This document shows, piece by piece, positions 37,992-46,651 of a DNA stretch of 64,000 bases. Source of the stretch: Roseibium litorale. GTDB taxonomy: Bacteria > Pseudomonadota > Alphaproteobacteria > Rhizobiales > Stappiaceae. The notes below the pieces were generated by a model, which made no database searches, was not told where the DNA came from, and worked only from the letters and a program-made list of their open reading frames with translations. Numbering within the stretch: the stretch's first letter is position 1; the number at the start of each line of letters is the position of its first letter. The translations under genes and the position numbers were made by a program. The DNA lies in assembly GCF_014842915.1 (NCBI RefSeq), contig NZ_JACYXI010000001.1, positions 593,887 through 657,886 on the forward strand, written 5' to 3'.

Positions 37992-38219
37992 ATGGCGCTG
38001 TCGAAACGCTCCCTCAGCCTTCATGGGCACCGCACAAGCGTCGCCTTGGAGCCTGAGTTCTGGGCTGTAATCGACAGGTCTGTTGCCCGCCGCGATATGT
38101 CCCTTGCCGGTCTTGTCGCCGAGATCGACGAAAGCCGGGATCCGGATGATGCCCTGTCTTCCGCTCTCAGGGTCTTTGCCCTCAGGGAAGCGCTTGCAGA
38201 AACACCTGGCGGCTCGTGA
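37992..38219 (+). CDS. Ribbon-helix-helix domain protein
   Basis: 75 residues. The N-terminal part SLSLHGHRTSVALEPEFWAVIDRSV (cited as SLHGHRTSVALEPEFW and AVIDRSV) followed by MSLAGLVAEIDESRDPDD forms one ribbon-helix-helix unit, matching the small RHH family that follows DUF4169 in many alphaproteobacteria. It may bind DNA; the target is unknown. Its stop overlaps the next gene's GTG by 4 bp. Confidence 0.83.
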   Translation: MALSKRSLSLHGHRTSVALEPEFWAVIDRSVARRDMSLAGLVAEIDESRDPDDALSSALRVFALREALAETPGGS

Positions 38220-38713
38220 CGGACAGCCAGACCGCTTCTTCAAGTTCCGAAACCGCAGGAAGCGAGGCCTCGTCCGGCACGCCTCTGCCCGGCCTTCTAT
38301 TGTTTCTGGCGGCACTGGCTTTCACTGAAGCCATCATCTGGGGGCTCTATGTGCTGCCCAGAGCCATTTCGGCCTATCAGACCTACGGCTTCGTTCCGCT
38401 TTCCTGGCGAAGGCTGGGCATTCCCGCCTTCGCCCTGCCCTATGCCTTGCTGCTGAGCGTGCCAGAAACCATTCTGCTGCACGCCCTGATCCGAAAGCAC
38501 CCGCCACAGCTGGTGCTGCCGGTTCTTTTCGCAGCGGCGGTGCTGGCGAGCTGCCTGCAAGCCGTCACATTCCAGACCAGCTACAGCCTCGGAGCGCTGC
38601 CTTATGGCTATCTCAACGGCCCCTTGCCCATGACCGGCATGATACCGGGAGCGGTTTGGGGCGGGGTGTACGTTCTGCTGATCTGGTTCAAGATCCGCAG
38701 AAGAAGGATTTAA
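38216..38713 (+). CDS. Hypothetical membrane protein
   Basis: 165 residues with a GTG start overlapping the ribbon-helix-helix stop (GTGA). After a Ser/Thr-rich N-terminal tail (about 25 residues) come four hydrophobic segments, roughly 27-50, 65-85, 97-120 and 138-160. I recognise no family. Tight overlap suggests cotranscription with the sspB group, last gene before the convergent AsmA-like gene. Confidence 0.7.
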   Translation: MTDSQTASSSSETAGSEASSGTPLPGLLLFLAALAFTEAIIWGLYVLPRAISAYQTYGFVPLSWRRLGIPAFALPYALLLSVPETILLHALIRKHPPQLVLPVLFAAAVLASCLQAVTFQTSYSLGALPYGYLNGPLPMTGMIPGAVWGGVYVLLIWFKIRRRRI

Positions 38714-38734
38714 GCTGGTCCTGTGCCGTCCCGG

Positions 38735-41700
38735 TCAGTTTGACGGGTAGGTCACAACCAGCCCATTGGACAACGTCTTGTAGCGCGGCGGCGAGGATGA
38801 CGCCGGGCTTTTCGGCCGGATGACCGCACCGGATGCATCTGCGGCAGGAACAGACCGGCGGCTTTCCTGAGCAGGCGTCTCAACCGTCTGCTGCGGCAGG
38901 TCTGTGCCGGTATCAGCCGGAAGTCCGAATTCGCGGTTTAGAAGATCTTCAACCGACTGAGGCGCCTCCAGCGGCGGCAGAGAGCCGGTGACATCTTGCG
39001 AACCCCGAAGACCGCCGGACGCGGTGTTGTCATTGCTGCCGTTCTGGATCACCGACCGGATCCGCTCGGCAAAGCCGGCTGGGGTTTCCTGCCCTGCAGG
39101 CGCTGATGACCTGTTGGCCGGAGAGGTCTGCTGCTGGCGGAGCTTTTCTTCCGCCGCCTTGGCAGCCTCTGCAGCCTTGCGGGCAGCCTCCTGCTTGGCC
39201 GCTTCCTCTTTCGCAGCTTTCTCCGCAGCAGCTTTCTCCGCAGCTTTCCTGGCCACCTCTTCTGCTGCGGCCTTGTCCAATGCTTCCTGCTTGGCGCGGG
39301 CTTCGGCTTCCTGTGCCTGCCGTGCTTCGTCCTCCTTGCGCGCAGCAGTGGCATCAGCCTCTTGCTGTGCCTTCAACTCGGCGTCCCGCGCCTTCTGGTC
39401 CCGCTCCTGCTTCTCACGCTTGAGTTCACGCATGAGGCGGTCCCGCTCCAAAATCTCGGATTGAAGCTTCTCCACCCGTTCCACTTCCTGTTCGAAAGCG
39501 CGCAGCGTCAGGAAGGCCGTGAACGGCGAGGTGTCGATGGTCCGGACCGGCGCGTCCAGCGGGCCAGTGAAGAGTAGCCCGACCTGAGGATCCGCGCCTG
39601 TCACAGCGTTCTCGCCCGGATCAACCTTCAGGGAAAAATCGGAGTCCACCGTCCAGTCGTTGAGATCGATCTGAGCGGACCCGAAGATACCGGCCTCCTT
39701 GGAATCGACGGAAATATTCCGCGCGCTTGCCCGTCCTCCGACAATCGTCAAGGCACCTTCCAAAGTGTCGAAGGACAGGCTGCCAGCATCCAGATAGTTC
39801 AGAAACAGATCCCGGATCTTGTCTTCATCCAGATCCATGCCCGCATCGGCCGCCCGCATGACCAGACCAAAGGCTTGAGGGTTGAGGTTCCGCAATTCGC
39901 CTTGCCGGATCTGGAAGGTACCGCCCCCTGTCAGCCCGGACACCATGGCAGCGATGGAGCGGCCAGCTCCCTCAAAATCCGCGACAAGATTGAGATCTCC
40001 CGTTGCGACAGAGCGCCCTCCGCTTTGCCAGACCAGCGACTGAAGAGACGCATCTGCCAGCTTCAGGTGCCCCGAAACGGAGCCTTCAGCCCCGGACCGG
40101 CGGATTGCGATAGATCCGTTGAGCTTGCCTCCCGCATAGCCGCCGGAAAGACCATCGAGGCGCATCATTGTTGGAGTAAGCCGCAGCTCGGTGCGCATGT
40201 TCTCCAGCAGCACATCCCGGTCGAACAGCATCTGCCCGGCGCTAAGATCAAGGGTCAAGTCCGTGTTGCCGAACAACGGATTGCCGAAGGAACTGGACGG
40301 CCAGGCGCTCTTGCCGTTTCCCGCGGATGCCCACTGATCGGCCCCCAGAATGGCTTCGCTGAGATCCTGAAAATCAACGGAAGACAGATTGAACGTGCCC
40401 TTCACCCGGCGGCTGGTCTCTCCCGTAGCAGGCTGAAACTTTCCTTCCAGACGGCCGTCAGCAGTCACACCGGCGACAGTTCCCGCAATATTCTCCGCAG
40501 TGAAAGCCGTGCCTGTGCCATTCAGATCAAGGCTCACGTCGGCGGGTATTTCTCCAGACAGGACAGGCATCATGTGCCCGGTCAAAAGTGCAAAGGGCGA
40601 AAGATCCGGAACAGAGGCAGTGATCGCCAGCTTGTAGACCGGCTCCTTGCCGGCCATCAGTCTCAGGCTGCCATCCGCAGTCAGAGACGCTTCTCCTGCA
40701 TTGCCCTGGAGAGAAACATCTAGACCGTCTTCCGGGCGCCCGCGGGCACTCACGGTCAACTCTCCCTGCCCCAGATCATCGACCGGCAGAATGTCGAAGC
40801 CGAGCTGCCGGAAGATCTGTCCGCCATCGGGACCGCTCAGCTTCAGCGTCCCGTCGATGTCCGCCTCGTGCCATTCATCGACACGGCCCTTCAGGCTGCC
40901 CTTGAAGCTGGTCTTCACGCCACCTGCCGTGCCGTCGAGGGAGACACGCACGTCCGAGCTGTCTCCCGAAGCTGACGCATCCAGCTGCGCATTGAACCGC
41001 GCGGGCACCATAAAGTAAGAAGCCTTCGCCAACTGCCTGACCAAGGCATTGTCCGGAACGGCTTGTTCCAACAGAGAGATGATGCCGCCAAGATCCTTCG
41101 CCGCAAGCGTTCCGCTCAAGGCTCCTTCCGGGGCGCTGTTGAGATTGCTCACCTGTCCGGAGACATCCACTTCGGCCCCCGCCAGATCATCGGCATAAAG
41201 CCGGTCTATCCTCAGGCTGCCATCTGCAAAGCCTGCCTCAAGCTCCAGCCGCGTGCCTTCGGCGCCGCGCAGATGCACCTGCCGGGCACTGACCCTCAGC
41301 GAAACGTCCAGCTGATCCCCGTCTTTCACCGGTTTGGGGAACAGGCCCGCCAAGGTTTCCAGTTGGTCCACATCCAGCGTGTCGGCATCCAGGCTCAACG
41401 AAAACTCCGGGTTGCCATTTACCGGCTGGCGGTAGGAAAGCCCGCCCTTGGCACTCGTCCCATCCAGCCCGAGACGGATATCATCGAGAGCGGCTCCTCC
41501 CGGAACAATGCTCAGGCGGCCCTGAACCGATACCGGCTGCATGGTTGCGGCGCCGTCCCCACTCCCTTTCCACCAGGAAACAAAACTGCCCGGCTGATCG
41601 GAGGTCAAAGACAGATTGCCCCGGTAGGTAACATCCGGCAGCAAACCGAGGTCTCCATCGGTCGCGATCGTTGTTCTGCCCGGCATTCTCGCGGCCAGCC

Positions 41701-42850
41701 TTGCCACCCGCCAGCCGCCAAGCATGGTTTCAAGGTCCAGACGGACATCCTGCACCAGCCCCCCGCCAACGACGACGGAGGGCACGTCCAGAGCAATAAC
41801 GCCCCGGATGTCGGGGACCGGAACCTTGGCCAGCGCAGCGGTCAGCTCGTTGACTGCATCGGGCAGGCCCGCCGGTTTCTGCGGTCCTCCACCAAAAAGG
41901 CGGTCCAAATCCAGCTGGTTGGCCTTGCCGCGAATGTCGAAACGCTGCGCTCCGGTCAGCGTCAGATTGGCGCGGCCCTCAAGCCCTGCAGTGCGGTCTT
42001 CAGGCCCATAGCGGAAGTCGAAGGAAGGCACGTCCAGTTCCGAGGCATCCAGCTTGAACTGTCCCTTTGCAGACCAGCCATTTGCGCCCTCTTCAGCAGG
42101 CGCAAGCAAGGCCATGGAAAAGGAGCCCTCGTAAACAGGGGAAGCCGTCTCATGAGCGAGCAGGCCATCTGCTGAGAAGGTCACGGGAACATTGGACGGC
42201 GTGAGGTCCGCCTTGACCCGGATGGCGCCGTCCTCCTGGCGCCGGCCGGTGGAAATACGGACAGAATAGGGATTGCCGTCACTCGACAGCGTGCCATCAA
42301 CCTTGAACGGGCCGGCAAGTGACCGGCCGCTGATCAGAAGATTGGCATTGTCCAGTTTGCGCGTCACACCATTGCGCGCATCAATGATGGAAATGGCGCC
42401 ATCCGAGATGGTGACGTTCTCGAAGGCAACATCATCGGCGGGCACGCCCGAAAGCGCGCTCTCGTGACCCATAGCTGTCAGCCAGTCTAGACGGCCAGCC
42501 TCATCCAGTCCCAAGGTCAGATGGGGCCGCTCCAGCTCCATGTCGAGAACGCGGATTTCGCCCTTCAGAAGGGGCGGAAGCTCGATCCGCATCTGAAAAC
42601 GGGAGACGACGAGCAGCGGGTCTTCCGCTTCGCCCACGCGCACGTCGGTAAAGGTCACCGATGGCGAGGGCAGAAGCTGAAGGTCCGCATCCCCAAGCAC
42701 GGTCACCTTGTGGCCAAGGGTCCGCTCCGCATAGCTTTCGAAGGTGGACCGGTACATGGACCAGTCAACGAAGAGCGGGCCGACCAGCGCTGTGACCAGC
42801 ACCAGAATGATCGCGACACCAATCGTGATGTAGACCGAATTCAGACCCAT
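38735..42850 (-). CDS. AsmA-family protein with TolA-like C-terminal coiled coil
   Basis: Very large (1371 residues) envelope protein. One N-terminal membrane helix (residues 7-29) is followed by the AsmA start TVLGDADLQLLPSPSVTFTDVRVG and long beta-rich repeats; residues about 900-1100 form the conserved AsmA C-terminal part (GNTDLTLDLSAGQML, GSVSGHLKLADASLQSLV). AsmA-like proteins form beta-groove bridges thought to carry phospholipids across the periplasm. Residues about 1110-1245 are an Ala/Lys/Glu/Arg-rich coiled coil like TolA, then a Pro/Ser-rich tail to 1371. The tail is unusual for AsmA proteins. The gene is alone in its unit. Confidence 0.88.
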   Translation of the reverse strand: MGLNSVYITIGVAIILVLVTALVGPLFVDWSMYRSTFESYAERTLGHKVTVLGDADLQLLPSPSVTFTDVRVGEAEDPLLVVSRFQMRIELPPLLKGEIRVLDMELERPHLTLGLDEAGRLDWLTAMGHESALSGVPADDVAFENVTISDGAISIIDARNGVTRKLDNANLLISGRSLAGPFKVDGTLSSDGNPYSVRISTGRRQEDGAIRVKADLTPSNVPVTFSADGLLAHETASPVYEGSFSMALLAPAEEGANGWSAKGQFKLDASELDVPSFDFRYGPEDRTAGLEGRANLTLTGAQRFDIRGKANQLDLDRLFGGGPQKPAGLPDAVNELTAALAKVPVPDIRGVIALDVPSVVVGGGLVQDVRLDLETMLGGWRVARLAARMPGRTTIATDGDLGLLPDVTYRGNLSLTSDQPGSFVSWWKGSGDGAATMQPVSVQGRLSIVPGGAALDDIRLGLDGTSAKGGLSYRQPVNGNPEFSLSLDADTLDVDQLETLAGLFPKPVKDGDQLDVSLRVSARQVHLRGAEGTRLELEAGFADGSLRIDRLYADDLAGAEVDVSGQVSNLNSAPEGALSGTLAAKDLGGIISLLEQAVPDNALVRQLAKASYFMVPARFNAQLDASASGDSSDVRVSLDGTAGGVKTSFKGSLKGRVDEWHEADIDGTLKLSGPDGGQIFRQLGFDILPVDDLGQGELTVSARGRPEDGLDVSLQGNAGEASLTADGSLRLMAGKEPVYKLAITASVPDLSPFALLTGHMMPVLSGEIPADVSLDLNGTGTAFTAENIAGTVAGVTADGRLEGKFQPATGETSRRVKGTFNLSSVDFQDLSEAILGADQWASAGNGKSAWPSSSFGNPLFGNTDLTLDLSAGQMLFDRDVLLENMRTELRLTPTMMRLDGLSGGYAGGKLNGSIAIRRSGAEGSVSGHLKLADASLQSLVWQSGGRSVATGDLNLVADFEGAGRSIAAMVSGLTGGGTFQIRQGELRNLNPQAFGLVMRAADAGMDLDEDKIRDLFLNYLDAGSLSFDTLEGALTIVGGRASARNISVDSKEAGIFGSAQIDLNDWTVDSDFSLKVDPGENAVTGADPQVGLLFTGPLDAPVRTIDTSPFTAFLTLRAFEQEVERVEKLQSEILERDRLMRELKREKQERDQKARDAELKAQQEADATAARKEDEARQAQEAEARAKQEALDKAAAEEVARKAAEKAAAEKAAKEEAAKQEAARKAAEAAKAAEEKLRQQQTSPANRSSAPAGQETPAGFAERIRSVIQNGSNDNTASGGLRGSQDVTGSLPPLEAPQSVEDLLNREFGLPADTGTDLPQQTVETPAQESRRSVPAADASGAVIRPKSPASSSPPRYKTLSNGLVVTYPSN

Positions 42851-42952
42851 TCCACCTGTCTTCCTGCTGCCGGCAAAACTCCACTGCTCAAGCGGTTTCC
42901 GCTCGAATCGTCACGATATCATGACATGCCCCGCCTGCGGGCCATATCCGGC

Positions 42953-44368
42953 TCATGCTGGCGGGAGCACCTTGCCAGGGTTCATGATGTTCTTCGGATC
43001 AAGCGCTGCCTTTATAGCCCGCATTGTGTCGAGCGCGGCTCCATGCTCGCGCTTCAGATACTTCATCTTGCCCTGCCCGACCCCATGTTCACCGGTGCAG
43101 GTTCCCCCCATGTCAATGGCCCGCCAATTGAGCCGTTCGACGAAGGCTTCGGTAGCCGCAATCTCGTCGGGGTTGTCCTCATCAACAAGAACCAGCACGT
43201 GGAAATTGCCGTCGCCGACATGTCCCACGATGGTACCGAGCAGATTGTTCTCCTGAAGATCCTGCTTCGTCGCCATAACGCATTCCGCCAGACGGGAGAT
43301 GGGCACACATGTATCCGTCGACACGCCTTTTGCGCCGGGACGCAAAACGAAGGAAGACCAGTAGGCATCGTGGCGTGCGGTCCAAAGCTGTGTGCGCTCT
43401 TCGGCCTGGGCCGTCCATTGGAAAGTCCCGCCGCCGCAATCCCCGGCAATCGCTTCGAACAGCTCGGCCTGTTCCTTCACACCCGCTTCGGTGCCATGGA
43501 ACTCAAGGAACAAAGTTGGCGTTTCTTCCAGGCTCAGCTTTGAATAGCTGTTGCAGGCTTTGACCTGCATTTCGTCCAGAAGTTCGATACGGGCGACAGG
43601 AAGCCCGCACTGAATCGTCATGATCACCGCATTGCAGGCGGATTCGATATCCGGGAACGGGCAGACCCCGCCGGATATCGCTTCAGGCTGACCGAAGAGC
43701 CGGAGCGTCAGCTCGGTGATCACACCGAGCGTTCCTTCAGAGCCCACGAAGAGACGTGTCAGATCATAGCCGGCAGACGATTTCTTGGCCCGTCCTCCAG
43801 TCTTGATGATCTCGCCGCTTGCAGTGATGACGGTCAGACCGAGCACTACATCCTTCATGGTGCCATAACGCACCGCATTCGTCCCCGAAGCGCGCGTCGC
43901 CGCCATACCGCCCAGGCTTGCGTCTGCACCCGGATCGATCGGGAAGAACAGGCCCGTATCCCGGAGAAAGGCATTCAGCTGCTTGCGGGTGACACCGGCC
44001 TGAACCCGGCAATCAAGGTCCTCCGCATTGACAGCGAGGATCTGGTTCATGCGGGAAAGATCAAGCGAAATACCGCCACCGGGCGCATTCACGTGACCTT
44101 CCAGCGAAGACCCGGTGCCAAAGGGGATCACCGGCACGCCATGCTCATGACAAAGCCGGACAACATCAGCCGCTTCTTCGGTGGTCTCTGCAAACACCAC
44201 GGCATCGGGAGCCTGATTTGGCAGCCAGGTGGTCGTGTGGCCGTGCTGCTGGCGAACGGCACCGGAGGTGGAGCATCTGTCACCAAAACGGCCACTCAGG
44301 ATGTCGACAACAGCCGAAACGGCATCCTGATTGCGGGAAACGGGTACTTGCATGGCCGCCAGTGACAT
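42953..44368 (-). CDS. FAD-linked D-lactate dehydrogenase (LDHD/DLD type)
   Basis: 471-residue FAD enzyme oxidising D-lactate (or another D-2-hydroxy acid) to the keto acid with electrons to cytochrome or quinone. The PCMH FAD-binding domain shows PFGTGSSLEGHVNAPGGGIS, GADASLGGMAATRASGTNAV and YGTMKDVVLGLTVI; the C-terminal part ends GTCTGEHGVGQGKMKYL with the metal or flavin-contact His. Overall it resembles human LDHD and yeast DLD more than GlcD. ATG 44368 was chosen for its GGAGGAG site over a start at 44455. Confidence 0.87.
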   Translation of the reverse strand: MSLAAMQVPVSRNQDAVSAVVDILSGRFGDRCSTSGAVRQQHGHTTTWLPNQAPDAVVFAETTEEAADVVRLCHEHGVPVIPFGTGSSLEGHVNAPGGGISLDLSRMNQILAVNAEDLDCRVQAGVTRKQLNAFLRDTGLFFPIDPGADASLGGMAATRASGTNAVRYGTMKDVVLGLTVITASGEIIKTGGRAKKSSAGYDLTRLFVGSEGTLGVITELTLRLFGQPEAISGGVCPFPDIESACNAVIMTIQCGLPVARIELLDEMQVKACNSYSKLSLEETPTLFLEFHGTEAGVKEQAELFEAIAGDCGGGTFQWTAQAEERTQLWTARHDAYWSSFVLRPGAKGVSTDTCVPISRLAECVMATKQDLQENNLLGTIVGHVGDGNFHVLVLVDEDNPDEIAATEAFVERLNWRAIDMGGTCTGEHGVGQGKMKYLKREHGAALDTMRAIKAALDPKNIMNPGKVLPPA

Positions 44369-44511
44369 TCGTTCTACTCCTCCACGGTGCCTGCCCCCTG
44401 GATCAGGAACAGGACAAATTTTGCCGCACCCTAGCAAAGTTACCTTGTCCGCCAAAGACTTCTTCTGAGAGAATACACCTGCACTGCACCAGCAAGGCTT
44501 GATGCAGAACG

Positions 44512-44546
44512 CAAAAAGCCGCCCCCGTTTCCCGGAACGGCTTTTC
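44512..44546 (-). terminator. Terminator downstream of the minus-strand ClC gene
   Basis: AAAAGCCG (44514-44521) pairs with CGGCTTTT (44538-44545); on the minus strand a run of T follows. Confidence 0.65.
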
Positions 44547-44576
44547 GTTGTGGCAAGCAGAGCTTGCCGAAGCAGA

Positions 44577-46385
44577 TCAGGCGTAGTGGTTCGCGATCAC
44601 CGCATCGGCAATTTCCGTGCGGTCAATGATGCCAACCACGTCCTCGACCCGGGGCACCCCGGAACCGCCATCCAGAATGATCGCATAGCTGCGGCCGCGC
44701 TGGTTCATGCGGGTGATGATCGTGTTCAGGATCGAGTTTTTGGGTGAAATCACATAGTCCGTGCTCACGAGATCCTTCAAGGTCTGGCTTGAAATCCGGT
44801 CAGCTGCATAAGGCACGGTGCCGAAGCGCACGAACCCGGCAATGCGCGAGCCATCAGAAGCGATGACATGCTCGATGCCTTCTTTGGCCACCACCTCAAG
44901 AGCATCCTGCACCCGCATATCCATCGGCAGAATCTTGAAGTTCGTTGCCATCAGTTCGGCAGCGGGACGCACCAGATACATGTTGGTGTGGCGGTTCGTC
45001 GGGATCGGCTTGCCGCGATTGCGCAGCTTGATCGTGTAGATGTTGTCCTGGACCAGCCAGCGGCGGACACCGACAGCAACGGCAACGGCGAGCACCAGCG
45101 GCACTATAACGTTGTAATCCCGGGTCATCTCGAAGATCATGACGATTGCCGTCATCGATGCCCCCGTGGCGCCGCCGACCAGTGCTCCCATGCCCACAAG
45201 AGCAAATTCAGCTGCCGTGAAGCCGTGCTCGGGGAACAGGTAGGAGCCAACCAGCCCAACAAGACCGCCGAGCGTTGCGCCAATGAAGAGCGACGGAGAG
45301 AACACCCCACCCGAAGCGCCCGCTCCAAGGCTGATAGAAGTCGCAAAGACCTTCGCAACCAGAAGACAGCCGAGCAGGATCACCGTGTAAGGTGTTCCGT
45401 TCAGAATGTCCTGAATGGTGGCATAGCCCACACCAGCAGTGTGATAATGGCCGGTGGTCACGAAGAAAATATAGCTCAGCGTACCGATGATCAGCATGCC
45501 AAGGATGTTCTGGGTGTATTCGTTCCCCGGAAGGGCCGGGAAAATGTCTTCGCATTTGGCGAGCGTGCGGATAAAAGCCCAGGAGGCGACACCGGCAAGC
45601 ACACCGAGAATGGCGAAGAACACGAGTTGGACCGGGTCAATGGCTTCATGCACATTGACGCCTGCGAGCGGCACCAGAAACGCCGGGTCAAGACCGAAGG
45701 CGATCCGGCCCGCGTAAGTGGCTGTTGCTGTGGCCACAACAACCGGCAGGAAGGTGCGGTTGCTGACCTCAGGAAGCAGCATCTCAACGGCGAAAAGCAC
45801 ACCACCGAGAGGCGTGTTGAAGGTCGCAGCGATACCAGCGCCGGCGCCAGCCGACAGAAGGGTGATCTTCTGCCAGCGCACCAGATTGAGCATTCTGGCC
45901 ATGGAGGAGCCAAAGGAGGCACCGATCTGAATGATCGGACCTTCACGGCCCACCGAAGCGCCACTGCCGATGGAAATCGCCGATGCCAGGGATTTCACGA
46001 TAGCAACAATGCCGCGCACATCGCCGTTCTTGTGATAGATGGCGAACATCACCTCAGGAACACCGTGCCCCTTGGCTTCCGGTGCGAACGTCTTCACCAG
46101 GAAGACCACGATCAGACCTCCGATCACAGGCGCCAGAATGATGAAGATGCCGAACGGGCTCGGATCGCCGAATTGATTTGCGTCATATTCGAACGAAAGC
46201 GTTCCGTAGTAGAAAAGATTGTGAACGAAGGAGATCAGATAGCGGAAAACCACGGCCCCGAAGGAAGCAACCAGCCCGATCAGGAACGCGATCAGACACA
46301 TGGTTGGAACAGAGAAGACACGGCCTTCCGGCAGCTGACTATCATAGTTTGCGGCTTTGGCAGCCGCTGGTTCTGTCGATGACAT
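44577..46385 (-). CDS. ClC-family chloride/proton antiporter with CBS domains
   Basis: 602-residue ClC protein. Ion-path motifs: GHGVPEVM (variant of GSGIP), SVGREGPIIQIG (with the gating glutamate) and SGGVFSPSLFIG. The internal proton glutamate appears in FAVEMLLPEV, so an exchanger rather than a channel is predicted. Residues about 465-600 form two CBS domains that usually bind adenine nucleotides. ATG 46385 fits the family; the frame extends upstream to 46619 but that part lacks homology. It is divergent from a second ClC gene; the two share a 266-bp promoter region. Confidence 0.93.
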   Translation of the reverse strand: MSSTEPAAAKAANYDSQLPEGRVFSVPTMCLIAFLIGLVASFGAVVFRYLISFVHNLFYYGTLSFEYDANQFGDPSPFGIFIILAPVIGGLIVVFLVKTFAPEAKGHGVPEVMFAIYHKNGDVRGIVAIVKSLASAISIGSGASVGREGPIIQIGASFGSSMARMLNLVRWQKITLLSAGAGAGIAATFNTPLGGVLFAVEMLLPEVSNRTFLPVVVATATATYAGRIAFGLDPAFLVPLAGVNVHEAIDPVQLVFFAILGVLAGVASWAFIRTLAKCEDIFPALPGNEYTQNILGMLIIGTLSYIFFVTTGHYHTAGVGYATIQDILNGTPYTVILLGCLLVAKVFATSISLGAGASGGVFSPSLFIGATLGGLVGLVGSYLFPEHGFTAAEFALVGMGALVGGATGASMTAIVMIFEMTRDYNVIVPLVLAVAVAVGVRRWLVQDNIYTIKLRNRGKPIPTNRHTNMYLVRPAAELMATNFKILPMDMRVQDALEVVAKEGIEHVIASDGSRIAGFVRFGTVPYAADRISSQTLKDLVSTDYVISPKNSILNTIITRMNQRGRSYAIILDGGSGVPRVEDVVGIIDRTEIADAVIANHYA

Positions 46386-46651
46386 TTTAGCCCAGCTTTC
46401 ATGGGTCAGGTGAGGCGGCAGCCAAAACTGCCGCAGAAAACTGCCTCTGGCGCGCAGGGCCGTTGCCAGGCACGTCAAAAAGCAAGTCGGACGGTGTGGC
46501 CTCGTCCTGACTCTTGTAACTCTGAAAATCAAGGGATTTTCAGAGCTTTTTTTTGTCCTGCAACCAAAAGCGGAGCGAAGGGACTTGCAGGTGGCTCTTT
46601 TCACGCGGATTCTTGACAAAGAGACCGTTCGGGAGGGCTGCAGCCGGGATC

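Noticed and set aside
44868..46382. Plus-strand ORF of 504 residues
   Set aside because: It is antisense to the first ClC gene and is rich in His, Arg and Gln as expected for a complement of membrane-protein codons.
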